From Robertmurraya_A mangrovi (GTDB taxonomy: Bacteria > Bacillota > Bacilli > Bacillales > Cytobacillaceae): a stretch of 64,000 bases of DNA. Below the pieces are notes generated by a model that was not told the DNA's origin, ran no database searches, and saw nothing but the letters and a program-made list of their open reading frames with translations. Each line of letters begins with the position of its first letter. Position 1 is the stretch's first letter. The translations under genes and the position numbers were made by a program. The stretch lies in NCBI RefSeq assembly GCF_034427655.1, contig NZ_JAXOFX010000010.1:62001-126000 (forward strand), given 5' to 3'. This document shows positions 51,428 to 58,832 of the stretch, one piece after another.

Positions 51428-52093
51428 CTAAGCTTCATTTATAAAATCAATCATATACTTCAATTCTTCCTCGTTTAGTTCCTCAAATGTGTCCATAAAT
51501 TGTTTTACTAGATTAACCATCTCTGGACTGATTTCATCACTGGCAGAGTCAATGATCATCCCAATAACAGCTCCCGCAAAAGTGGATAGCTGGATAACAG
51601 GTGTTTTTGATACATTAAGAAGATTAATGGTCAGTCCCTTAATCGTTTCACCTTGTCTATTCAAATAGATTAAAAGTACAGCAATAAAATAAGCGCATAG
51701 CTCTACCTTTAACTCAACTTTTGTAAGAATCTCTAATAAAGGTTCTATAGGTTTTTCACATCCACTATTTCGTTTTATAAAAGATTGGACCTCATGTTTA
51801 ATCTTTTCCCATTCTTCCGCTTTGTTTATATTTTTTCTAGGCAAATCAAACAAACCTATGGATTTATCCGTTGGCACATACACCACCATGGATCTCCCTG
51901 TTTCATTCTGGTTTACCACATACGTACGCTCTAAGAAAGCACTCTTTTCAAGTTCCTTTAACATATCATAGGCAGTCCACTTGCTTACTCCTATCAATTC
52001 GGCTATGTCTTTATAATGAATCGGTTCATTTGTTTCCGAGTACATTTGTACAATTTGTTCTAAAAACTGTTTCCTTCGATTTGTCAGTTTCAT
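51428..52093 (-). CDS. HTH transcriptional regulator beside the ADH/ALDH genes
   Basis: 221 aa. Winged HTH in the first 75 residues (NRRKQFLEQIVQMYSETNEP then IHYKDIAELIGVSKWTAYDM), similar in style to HrcA/Lrp-type N termini; the C-terminal ~120 residues are helical and unrecognised. ATG at 52093 follows GGAGGT by 6 nt. Divergent from the alcohol dehydrogenase gene and probably its regulator. Confidence 0.78.
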   Translation of the reverse strand: MKLTNRRKQFLEQIVQMYSETNEPIHYKDIAELIGVSKWTAYDMLKELEKSAFLERTYVVNQNETGRSMVVYVPTDKSIGLFDLPRKNINKAEEWEKIKHEVQSFIKRNSGCEKPIEPLLEILTKVELKVELCAYFIAVLLIYLNRQGETIKGLTINLLNVSKTPVIQLSTFAGAVIGMIIDSASDEISPEMVNLVKQFMDTFEELNEEELKYMIDFINEA

Positions 52094-52208
52094 CTTAGAC
52101 CTCCAAGCAAGACTGCTTCTACCATAGCAAATTTCTACTAACCTTATTTTTGCAGTGTTTACTTTATATAGCAATAGTTGCGTATAGTCAGAATTTTTAA
52201 AATATTAC

Positions 52209-52238
52209 TTGACACGATATTAAACCTTAAGGTATAAG
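52209..52238 (+). promoter_or_regulatory. Promoter with ACCTTAAGGT palindrome
   Basis: TTGACA (52209-52214), 18-bp spacer, TATAAG (52233-52238). A perfect palindrome ACCTTAAGGT (52224-52233) fills the spacer up to the -10 box, a likely operator. It drives toward the ADH gene, leaving a leader of about 170 nt. Confidence 0.6.
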
Positions 52239-52252
52239 AAGGATATACTGTA

Positions 52253-52353
52253 TTTTTTGGTTTTTTGGGGATTTTTAGTTTTATAATTAATATTGGGCTT
52301 ATGCCAATAACACTAGATACCATTTGCTTCCATCTGTTTTTTGGTCTTTTGGG
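52253..52353 (+). repeat. Direct repeat TTTTTTGGTYTTTTGGG, 84 bp apart
   Basis: Copies at 52253-52269 and 52337-52353 differ at one base. The 84-bp interval equals about eight helical turns. They lie in the ADH leader; apart from these and the promoter, the 318 bp between the divergent genes holds no ORF that I can support. Confidence 0.5.
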
Positions 52354-52411
52354 TATTCAACATTAATAGAATAAAATTAACCAATTAAATTTTTATTAGG
52401 AGTGCTATAAC

Positions 52412-53611
52412 ATGTATCAAACCTATTGCAGAGCATACCAAAGTGTTTATCGGCTTGCTTCTCGTTTTATTCCATGGCGTGAACCAGAGCTCCTGGAAGG
52501 GGAAAATAGTCTACAAAGATTACCCCATTTAATTAAAAGTATTCATATTGATACGGTTCTAATTGTAACGGATAAGGGTATTACTTCACTTGGATTAATG
52601 GATGACTTACTTAAAGGGTTAAAGTCAGAAGGTATTCATTATTCGGTGTATGATGAGACTGTGCCCAACCCTACTATTGATAACATCGAGGAAGCATTAA
52701 CCCTCTACCACACAAACGGTTGTAAAGGAATTATCGCTTTTGGCGGTGGATCCCCAATGGACTGCGCCAAAGGAGTTGGGGCACGTGTAGCTAGACCGGA
52801 TAAGAAGTTAGAGCAAATGAAAGGTCAGTTAAAAATTAGAAAGCCAATTCCTCCTCTTTTTGCGGTCCCGACCACATCTGGTACCGGAAGTGAGGCCACT
52901 CTTGCAGCGGTTATATCAAACAGCATGACTCATGAGAAATACCCTATTAATGACCCTGTTTTAATACCAAGCTATGCGGTACTTGATCCATTACTAACAA
53001 TAAATCTCCCACCACATATTACATCTACAACAGGAATAGATGCCCTGACACATGCCGTTGAAGCTTACATTGGAAAAAGCAATACATCACAAACTAGACA
53101 GAGTAGTAGAGAAGCTGTAAAGTTAATTTTTGAAAACCTTATTGAAGCTTATTCAAACGGTCCAAATGTTACAGCTCGTACGAATATGCAGAAAGCCTCC
53201 TATTTAGCAGGTTTTGCCTTTACTCGTGCATATGTGGGTTATGTTCATGCGATTGCACACACACTTGGTGGTTTTTATTCCACCCCACATGGATTAGCGA
53301 ATGCGATCATTCTCCCATATGTATTAGAGTATTACGGAAGTTCGGTATTTAAGCCATTGGCAGAGCTCGCCGATTTAGTCAACATTACTGACGTATCAGA
53401 TACAGATGAGCAAAAAGCGAGAAAGTTTATTGAGGCAATAAAAAAACTGAATCAAGAAATGAACATCCCTACAAAAGTCCAAGGAATAAATGAAATGGAT
53501 ATTCCACTGATGGTTGATAGAGCTTTAAGCGAGGCCAACCCTCTCTATCCAGTTCCAAAAATTTTAAATAAAAAGGATATGTTGAATATCTATCGAATGA
53601 TTAAGGAATAA
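52412..53611 (+). CDS. Iron-containing alcohol dehydrogenase
   Basis: 399 aa. NAD-binding AFGGGSPMDCAKGVGARVAR, the nucleotide-site PTTSGTGSEAT, and metal ligands in TSTTGIDALTHAVEAYIG, VHAIAHTLGG and PHGLANAIILP are all present. Oxidises or reduces medium alcohols/aldehydes. AGGAGTG lies upstream of the ATG. Followed 132 bp later by an aldehyde dehydrogenase gene, forming an alcohol-to-acid route. Confidence 0.95.
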   Translation: MYQTYCRAYQSVYRLASRFIPWREPELLEGENSLQRLPHLIKSIHIDTVLIVTDKGITSLGLMDDLLKGLKSEGIHYSVYDETVPNPTIDNIEEALTLYHTNGCKGIIAFGGGSPMDCAKGVGARVARPDKKLEQMKGQLKIRKPIPPLFAVPTTSGTGSEATLAAVISNSMTHEKYPINDPVLIPSYAVLDPLLTINLPPHITSTTGIDALTHAVEAYIGKSNTSQTRQSSREAVKLIFENLIEAYSNGPNVTARTNMQKASYLAGFAFTRAYVGYVHAIAHTLGGFYSTPHGLANAIILPYVLEYYGSSVFKPLAELADLVNITDVSDTDEQKARKFIEAIKKLNQEMNIPTKVQGINEMDIPLMVDRALSEANPLYPVPKILNKKDMLNIYRMIKE

Positions 53612-53743
53612 CATGGCTACAGATTTCTAAACTTTTATCGTCCGATTTTGTTCGTTTTTTAGAATCGAGCCTAGGTTTAACCTTATTGAAAAATAGACGA
53701 ACTTAAAACAATCACCCGAGCATGTAGTTAGGAGTTTTCTAAC

Positions 53744-55114
53744 ATGAACCATTATCACACTTTAGTAAATAAACAAAAAACATATTTTCGCACAGGGATA
53801 ACAAAAGATGTTACCTACCGTATTGATGCCCTACAAAGATTAAGGGATGCAATCAGAAAAAATGAACAATCCTTTATTCGTGCTTTGAATGAAGATTTAA
53901 ATAAATCGGAGTTTGAAGCTTACTCCACTGAAATTGGTGTGGTACTAGAGGAAATTCGTTTTACACTCGAACACTTACGTTCATGGGTAAAGCCTAAAAA
54001 AGTAAAAACACCTATCACCCATGTGGGATCAAATAGTTTCATTTACGCGGAACCTTACGGAGTTGCACTAGTAATCGCACCTTGGAATTATCCTTTCCAG
54101 TTAGCCATTGCCCCTTTAATCGGTGCCATTGCTGCGGGTAACTGTACGATTTTGAAACCTTCCGAATTAACACCTAAAACTTCTGAAGTACTTGGGAACC
54201 TAATAGAAGATCTCTTCCCTGAAGAATATGTTTCGGTTGTCCAAGGTGGTGTTGAGGCAAGCCAAGCACTTCTGAACGAGAAATTTGATTATATTTTCTT
54301 TACGGGGAGTGTCCCTGTTGGAAAAATTATTATGGAGGCAGCTTCTAAACATTTAACCCCTGTGACCTTAGAGTTAGGTGGAAAAAGTCCATGTATTGTC
54401 CATGAAGATGCGAATATTAAGCTCGCCGCCAAACGAATTGCTTGGGGTAAATTTATGAATGCTGGCCAGACTTGTGTGGCGCCTGATTATTTATATCTTC
54501 ACAAAAAAATCAGGAATGAGTTTTTGGAACAATTTAAAGAAATAACCAAAGAACTATATGGTGACAAACCTTTAAACAATCCAAATTACACTCGGATCGT
54601 AAGCAAAAGACACTTTGAACGCTTGCAAACTTTTTTAAATAATGGAGAGTTATTTATGGGTGGTGGGAGTAATGAAGTTGGATTAACAATAGAGCCAACC
54701 GTTTTGACTAACATTACTTGGGAAGATTCCATCATGCAGGATGAAATATTTGGCCCCATTCTACCTGTAATAGAATATGAAGATTTATCTGACGTAATTG
54801 AAGGTATTCACAATCATCCGAATCCGCTTGCTCTCTATATTTTCTCTGAAAGTGAGAGTATCCAACGAGATGTATTAAACGATGTGTCTTTTGGTGGAGG
54901 TTGTATTAACGATACGGTGTACCATATTGCCTCCCCTTACTTACCTTTCGGTGGTGTTGGAAGCAGTGGAACAGGTGCTTATCATGGAAAAGGAAGCTTT
55001 GACACCTTCTCCCATCAAAAAAGCGTCTTAAAACAAACGACTTTATTTGATATTCCATTTAGATATCCGAATGTAAGAAATGGCCTTAAGAAACTGAAAT
55101 TTTTCTTGAAATAG
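53744..55114 (+). CDS. Aldehyde dehydrogenase, class 3/YwdH-like
   Basis: 456 aa, the size of Bacillus YwdH. VTLELGGKSPCIVHEDANI has the general-base Glu, NAGQTCVAPDYLYL the catalytic Cys, FFTGSVPVGKIIMEAA the NAD loop. The hydrophobic C-terminal tail resembles fatty/aromatic aldehyde dehydrogenases. Product of the adjacent ADH is its likely substrate. Confidence 0.93.
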   Translation: MNHYHTLVNKQKTYFRTGITKDVTYRIDALQRLRDAIRKNEQSFIRALNEDLNKSEFEAYSTEIGVVLEEIRFTLEHLRSWVKPKKVKTPITHVGSNSFIYAEPYGVALVIAPWNYPFQLAIAPLIGAIAAGNCTILKPSELTPKTSEVLGNLIEDLFPEEYVSVVQGGVEASQALLNEKFDYIFFTGSVPVGKIIMEAASKHLTPVTLELGGKSPCIVHEDANIKLAAKRIAWGKFMNAGQTCVAPDYLYLHKKIRNEFLEQFKEITKELYGDKPLNNPNYTRIVSKRHFERLQTFLNNGELFMGGGSNEVGLTIEPTVLTNITWEDSIMQDEIFGPILPVIEYEDLSDVIEGIHNHPNPLALYIFSESESIQRDVLNDVSFGGGCINDTVYHIASPYLPFGGVGSSGTGAYHGKGSFDTFSHQKSVLKQTTLFDIPFRYPNVRNGLKKLKFFLK

Positions 55115-55125
55115 TTATTTATACA

Positions 55126-55160
55126 AGCACTGGGTTTTCGAGAGGACCCAGTGCTAATTT
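55126..55160 (+). terminator. Terminator of the ADH-ALDH unit
   Basis: AGCACTGGGT/ACCCAGTGCT (55126-55135 with 55146-55155), 10-nt loop, short T-rich tail. Confidence 0.75.
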
Positions 55161-55272
55161 AGACCCTATCCAATGTTTATATTCTTGTAATGATTACTTT
55201 TTAGCAGACCATTAAATGGATTTAATTTCAATCATTTTTCCTCTTACTATAAGAATAGTACTTTATTATTAT

Positions 55273-55740
55273 TTATAAATGATAACTCAAAACGAGTAAT
55301 TCTCCTTTACTACCCATTCGTCTTTCTCCTTCATCAATAAATCCGCACTTCTTATATAATTCTTGGGCAATCTCGTTTCCTGTGTTTACAGCTAATACAA
55401 TTTCATTAATATCTTTAAAATTTCCCCTCACAAAGTCTGGTAGTAAAGTTAAGGATTTTTTAGCATACCCATTACCAAGGTGACGAAAATCTGTCGAGAA
55501 ACCTCTTAATAAGATAGCACGCTCATTAGATGAATACGGTTTAACCCCTTCATTTCTATGTAAAACAAAGAAAGTTACAAGTTGATGATCTTCTAAAGCT
55601 AAAATAGAATATCGGTCTGCATCTTCCTTGGAAAGTTCAATACAATTTTTAGGAGTATTGGTATAGCGCAATTGTTCTTCAGTTAATTCATATTGATTAA
55701 TTAGACTTTCAAACCCATCTTCGTAAAATAATAGTTCCAT
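55273..55740 (-). CDS. GNAT N-acetyltransferase
   Basis: 155 aa. RGFSTDFRHLGNGYAKKSLT is the acetyl-CoA loop, and GNEIAQELYKKCGFIDEGER the late motif. Substrate unknown. Confidence 0.85.
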   Translation of the reverse strand: MELLFYEDGFESLINQYELTEEQLRYTNTPKNCIELSKEDADRYSILALEDHQLVTFFVLHRNEGVKPYSSNERAILLRGFSTDFRHLGNGYAKKSLTLLPDFVRGNFKDINEIVLAVNTGNEIAQELYKKCGFIDEGERRMGSKGELLVLSYHL

Positions 55741-55834
55741 ATTTTCATCCCCCTACAAAGAACATATGTTCCAATTCTACCAATATTAGGGAATAATTGC
55801 AACATGTATTTATTTTGGAGCTTTCATAAAAGAC

Positions 55835-55870
55835 AAAAAATCAACCTTGATAGAGAGAGGTTGATTTTTT
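55835..55870. terminator. Bidirectional terminator
   Basis: A 12-bp stem AAAAAATCAACC/GGTTGATTTTTT (55835-55846 with 55859-55870), just after the stop of the zinc-ribbon gene. Confidence 0.85.
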
Positions 55871-55887
55871 AATCATATGAACTTAGA

Positions 55888-56097
55888 TTAGCGTGATGTT
55901 TTTGGCGGTTGGCATGCATCACATTTACGTTGATGATTATTTTTAAATTTCGTAAATGTTTTTTCAAACTCGCTCCCACATGAACATTTAAATAGTAATT
56001 TTTGTGAAAAGCCGTGGTACTCCGTTGTAAGCAGCTTGCTTTCTGAATTGTTTTCAACAAAATCTTTAATTTTAACGATTGTCCATCTTTTGTTCAT
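55888..56097 (-). CDS. Small zinc-ribbon protein
   Basis: 69 aa. The Cys pairs CSC and CDAC in LLFKCSCGSEFEKTFTKFKN and HQRKCDACQPP form a small zinc ribbon, like modules (DUF723 type) attached to phage or homing nucleases; here it stands alone, with a helical N terminus. Possibly the remnant or accessory part of a mobile-element protein. Confidence 0.6.
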   Translation of the reverse strand: MNKRWTIVKIKDFVENNSESKLLTTEYHGFSQKLLFKCSCGSEFEKTFTKFKNNHQRKCDACQPPKTSR

Positions 56098-56153
56098 ACT
56101 AATATACCCCCAATTTTTAAAAGCTAGGCGGAGGCTATTTAGGCATCCGTTAC

Positions 56154-56174
56154 ATTATGACCAATTGTCATAAT
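56154..56174. promoter_or_regulatory. Inverted repeat ATTATGAC/GTCATAAT
   Basis: Perfect 8-bp arms with a 5-nt loop, upstream of the zinc-ribbon gene. It overlaps a 10-codon frame behind AGGAGG on the minus strand. The rest of 56098-56380 is AT-rich with no gene seen. Confidence 0.4.
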
Positions 56175-56337
56175 CCTCCTAAGTTTAACATTATAACATG
56201 AGCTATTATACAATAAAATCGTTATTTTTATTTTGTAATATATTAGGTTTCTTATTAGTATTATTAAAACAATACGTCTCTTCTAAACACTAAGTGTATC
56301 TATAAATTAAATGTAACATCAGCCACACTCATACAAC

Positions 56338-56368
56338 AAAAGGGAGCTAAGATGATTAGCTCCCTTTT
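56338..56368 (-). terminator. Terminator of the SLH-protein gene
   Basis: A 13-bp stem AAAAGGGAGCTAA (56338-56350 with 56356-56368), short T tail on the minus strand. Confidence 0.8.
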
Positions 56369-56380
56369 ACGAGTTCCTAT

Positions 56381-58603
56381 TTAATAATTCATCCTATTCC
56401 CATTTTCGTAAACTTTATGTGCCAATCGAAAAATAGAATCAGCTAAATGTGCATACGAAACATTTTTATCAGGATTAAATTTATTTTTATCTGTTTTTAA
56501 TAGTCCAACCGATGTGGCTAAAGCTACATGACCGTAGTACTTTTTGCTAACCTTTTTAGAATCTTCAAAAGTAAGCTTATAAATATTACTGTGTTTAGCT
56601 GCTTCCTCTAGTCCCATTGCACGTACATACCAAGCTGCTAACTCTTCCCTAGTAATCTTCTTGTCAAAATCAAACGTCTTAGTAGTCGTATCAAGGATAC
56701 CAAGTGAAACAGCACGTTCAATGACTTGATATAGTGGATGCTTAGGATCAATATTACTAAAAGTTTGTTTTGTTTCTTCTCTACCAGGTGGATATCCCTC
56801 ATAGAAGTAGGTTAGAGATTTCACCATAATCTCTAGTGCCTCCCCCTTAGTAACGGAAGCATTAGCATTAAATTTGTTAACATCCTTAACTTTTAAAATT
56901 TTCGCATCCAATAAATAATTTAATTCTTCTTCCGCTGACGGATGGGTAATCCTTGGAGAATTGTCTAGATCGTTTAAATTTGTCCAATCACCAATATGGG
57001 CCTCTAACATATTGTATGGCTTATTTTTAAACTCAGGAGAATAGACTAAATGGTAATGTTTTTGCTTACTATTGGCTGGTAAGACATAATGTAGTTTTAA
57101 ACTAAGTGCTTCTAAAAATTGTGCTTTAGCTTTATCCTCGGTGATCGTATCCTTAATTGATGGCCAAGATTCTACCTCTTGGTACCCCACATTCAGGCTA
57201 ATTAATGAACCTTCAGCAGAAACAACTACACTGATTTGATCACCTGCTACAGAAATTCCATTTACCACTCTTGGGAACGAGAAATGATAGTTTCCACGAT
57301 CCTCGAATACGTAATCATCTATTGGCTTTGAATAGTGATGTAAATAGGAAGGAGCATATTCCTTCATATATTTTACTGCTTTATTTAAAGCTTGCTCACG
57401 GGTTACATTTCCACTTTGATTCGTTTTCTCACCATATTGTGATAACACTTCACTACGAATGTCATGATATTGAATAATCTCACCCGTCTGGCTATCGAAT
57501 TCCAAAGTTGTGCCATGTCCACCGTTTTGATATTCATACATATATTGAATACTGATTACTTTCTTACCTAAATGGTTTTCACGTTCTTCTACCGATTCAA
57601 TTCTTAATTTAATTTTATCCGAGTTGACGGCAAGTAATTGTTCAGCTAACGCCTTTGCCTTGTCTACATTAAAATCGGAATGTTTTGCCGGAAGTGGGCT
57701 TGTTGCTAATAAGTCAATTTTCTTTTTTGGAGGCAGCTCTTTTGTGAAACCATTCGCTGTTCTCCACTCACCCGTAATCGCATTTACCCCTGTAAATTGT
57801 TCCGTTGGTTTATATACAAGCTTGACTTTACGGTCACCAGAAGAATAATCATAATCTAGTTGATATTGCAGATTAACACTTAGACTCTTTTTTACTTGTT
57901 CTAGCAGTTCTTTTTCAGTCTTCATTTTTCCTTTATCATCAAAGGTGAATGATTTTGTGTCCTTTGCGCTTCTGTAGAAGTTAACAATCTCTCCACTTCC
58001 GAGTACCGCAACCTCTATTCTTTGATCTGGGATTAGCACCTTGTCCTTTGTTTGAACAAAAGAAAATGAGTAACGGACAGGCTCGGTTAACGTTTGGTTC
58101 CTATAATGCTGAAAAGAGTAATCCTCTATTTCATACTCTTTGCCACCAGGAAACCTCTTAATAAATTCACTGGCAATCTTCTTTGCTTCATCCTGTTTTA
58201 TTTTTGCAGGAAATAAAGCGGAAGCCGTTTTCACAGGATCATAATAAAAGTTTTCAATTTCTAATTTTTCACCAACGAAACCAACACTTCCATAAATTTG
58301 TTTCCCTTGTACCGTTTTATGAAAAGATAACTCATAACGAACGGTGTCATCTTCAGGAAAACGATGGCCACTGTTCATATGAAAATCATTACTGGTTAAG
58401 AAATCAAATTGGTTTGGAAAAAATTCCTTGAACTTCTTAATTAATTCATTTTTTGAAACAGTAGATTCTGTAGATGCTAGGCGAATTTGTATTTGATTAG
58501 AGTGTTCATTTCCAATTGTTGAAGCACTCGTTACCGGGGCTAAAATACTGAGAGACAAAGCAGTTGACAGAGAAAGAACTCCAAATTTCTTTAAATTTTT
58601 CAA
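56381..58603 (-). CDS. Secreted YcdB/PepSY-like protein with C-terminal SLH domains
   Basis: 740 aa. Signal peptide (LSLSTALSLSILAPVTSAST); two similar segments with the YcdB/YcdC (PepSY-like) pattern, e.g. ITGEWRTANGFTKELPPKKK and the repeated LQYQLDYDY/LKLHYVLPA and LVYKPTEQF/LVYSPEFKN elements; then three S-layer homology domains (about 560-740) with NKFNANASVTKGEALEIMVK and TTKTFDFDKKITREELAAWY. SLH domains tether it to the wall polymer. The PepSY part may inhibit or chaperone extracellular proteases. Confidence 0.88.
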   Translation of the reverse strand: MKNLKKFGVLSLSTALSLSILAPVTSASTIGNEHSNQIQIRLASTESTVSKNELIKKFKEFFPNQFDFLTSNDFHMNSGHRFPEDDTVRYELSFHKTVQGKQIYGSVGFVGEKLEIENFYYDPVKTASALFPAKIKQDEAKKIASEFIKRFPGGKEYEIEDYSFQHYRNQTLTEPVRYSFSFVQTKDKVLIPDQRIEVAVLGSGEIVNFYRSAKDTKSFTFDDKGKMKTEKELLEQVKKSLSVNLQYQLDYDYSSGDRKVKLVYKPTEQFTGVNAITGEWRTANGFTKELPPKKKIDLLATSPLPAKHSDFNVDKAKALAEQLLAVNSDKIKLRIESVEERENHLGKKVISIQYMYEYQNGGHGTTLEFDSQTGEIIQYHDIRSEVLSQYGEKTNQSGNVTREQALNKAVKYMKEYAPSYLHHYSKPIDDYVFEDRGNYHFSFPRVVNGISVAGDQISVVVSAEGSLISLNVGYQEVESWPSIKDTITEDKAKAQFLEALSLKLHYVLPANSKQKHYHLVYSPEFKNKPYNMLEAHIGDWTNLNDLDNSPRITHPSAEEELNYLLDAKILKVKDVNKFNANASVTKGEALEIMVKSLTYFYEGYPPGREETKQTFSNIDPKHPLYQVIERAVSLGILDTTTKTFDFDKKITREELAAWYVRAMGLEEAAKHSNIYKLTFEDSKKVSKKYYGHVALATSVGLLKTDKNKFNPDKNVSYAHLADSIFRLAHKVYENGNRMNY

Positions 58604-58754
58604 AATATACCTCCTAAACTTTACTAATCTATCTAATTATATACCAGAATTGGAAAATAATTCTACTAATATGCAAATTGGTTCGTATGTAGGGGGATTT
58701 AAAGACTATTAGTTTTCCAAATGCTACTTAGAAATAAACTTCAGAAAATACTAA

Positions 58755-58785
58755 AAAGGTATTGAGAATTTACTCAATACCTTTT
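58755..58785 (-). terminator. Terminator of the propeller/wall-repeat gene
   Basis: AAAGGTATTGAG with CTCAATACCTTT (58755-58766 with 58773-58784), then A/T-rich tail; a second small hairpin lies at 58796-58816. Confidence 0.75.
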
Positions 58786-58832
58786 GTCACGAACAGAGAG
58801 GTCAGATACACCTCTCATATATAAAATGGTAC

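Noticed and set aside
55869..56060. 63-codon minus-strand frame overlapping the zinc-ribbon gene
   Set aside because: Frame-shifted shadow of the 69-aa zinc-ribbon gene, which has clear Cys pairs.
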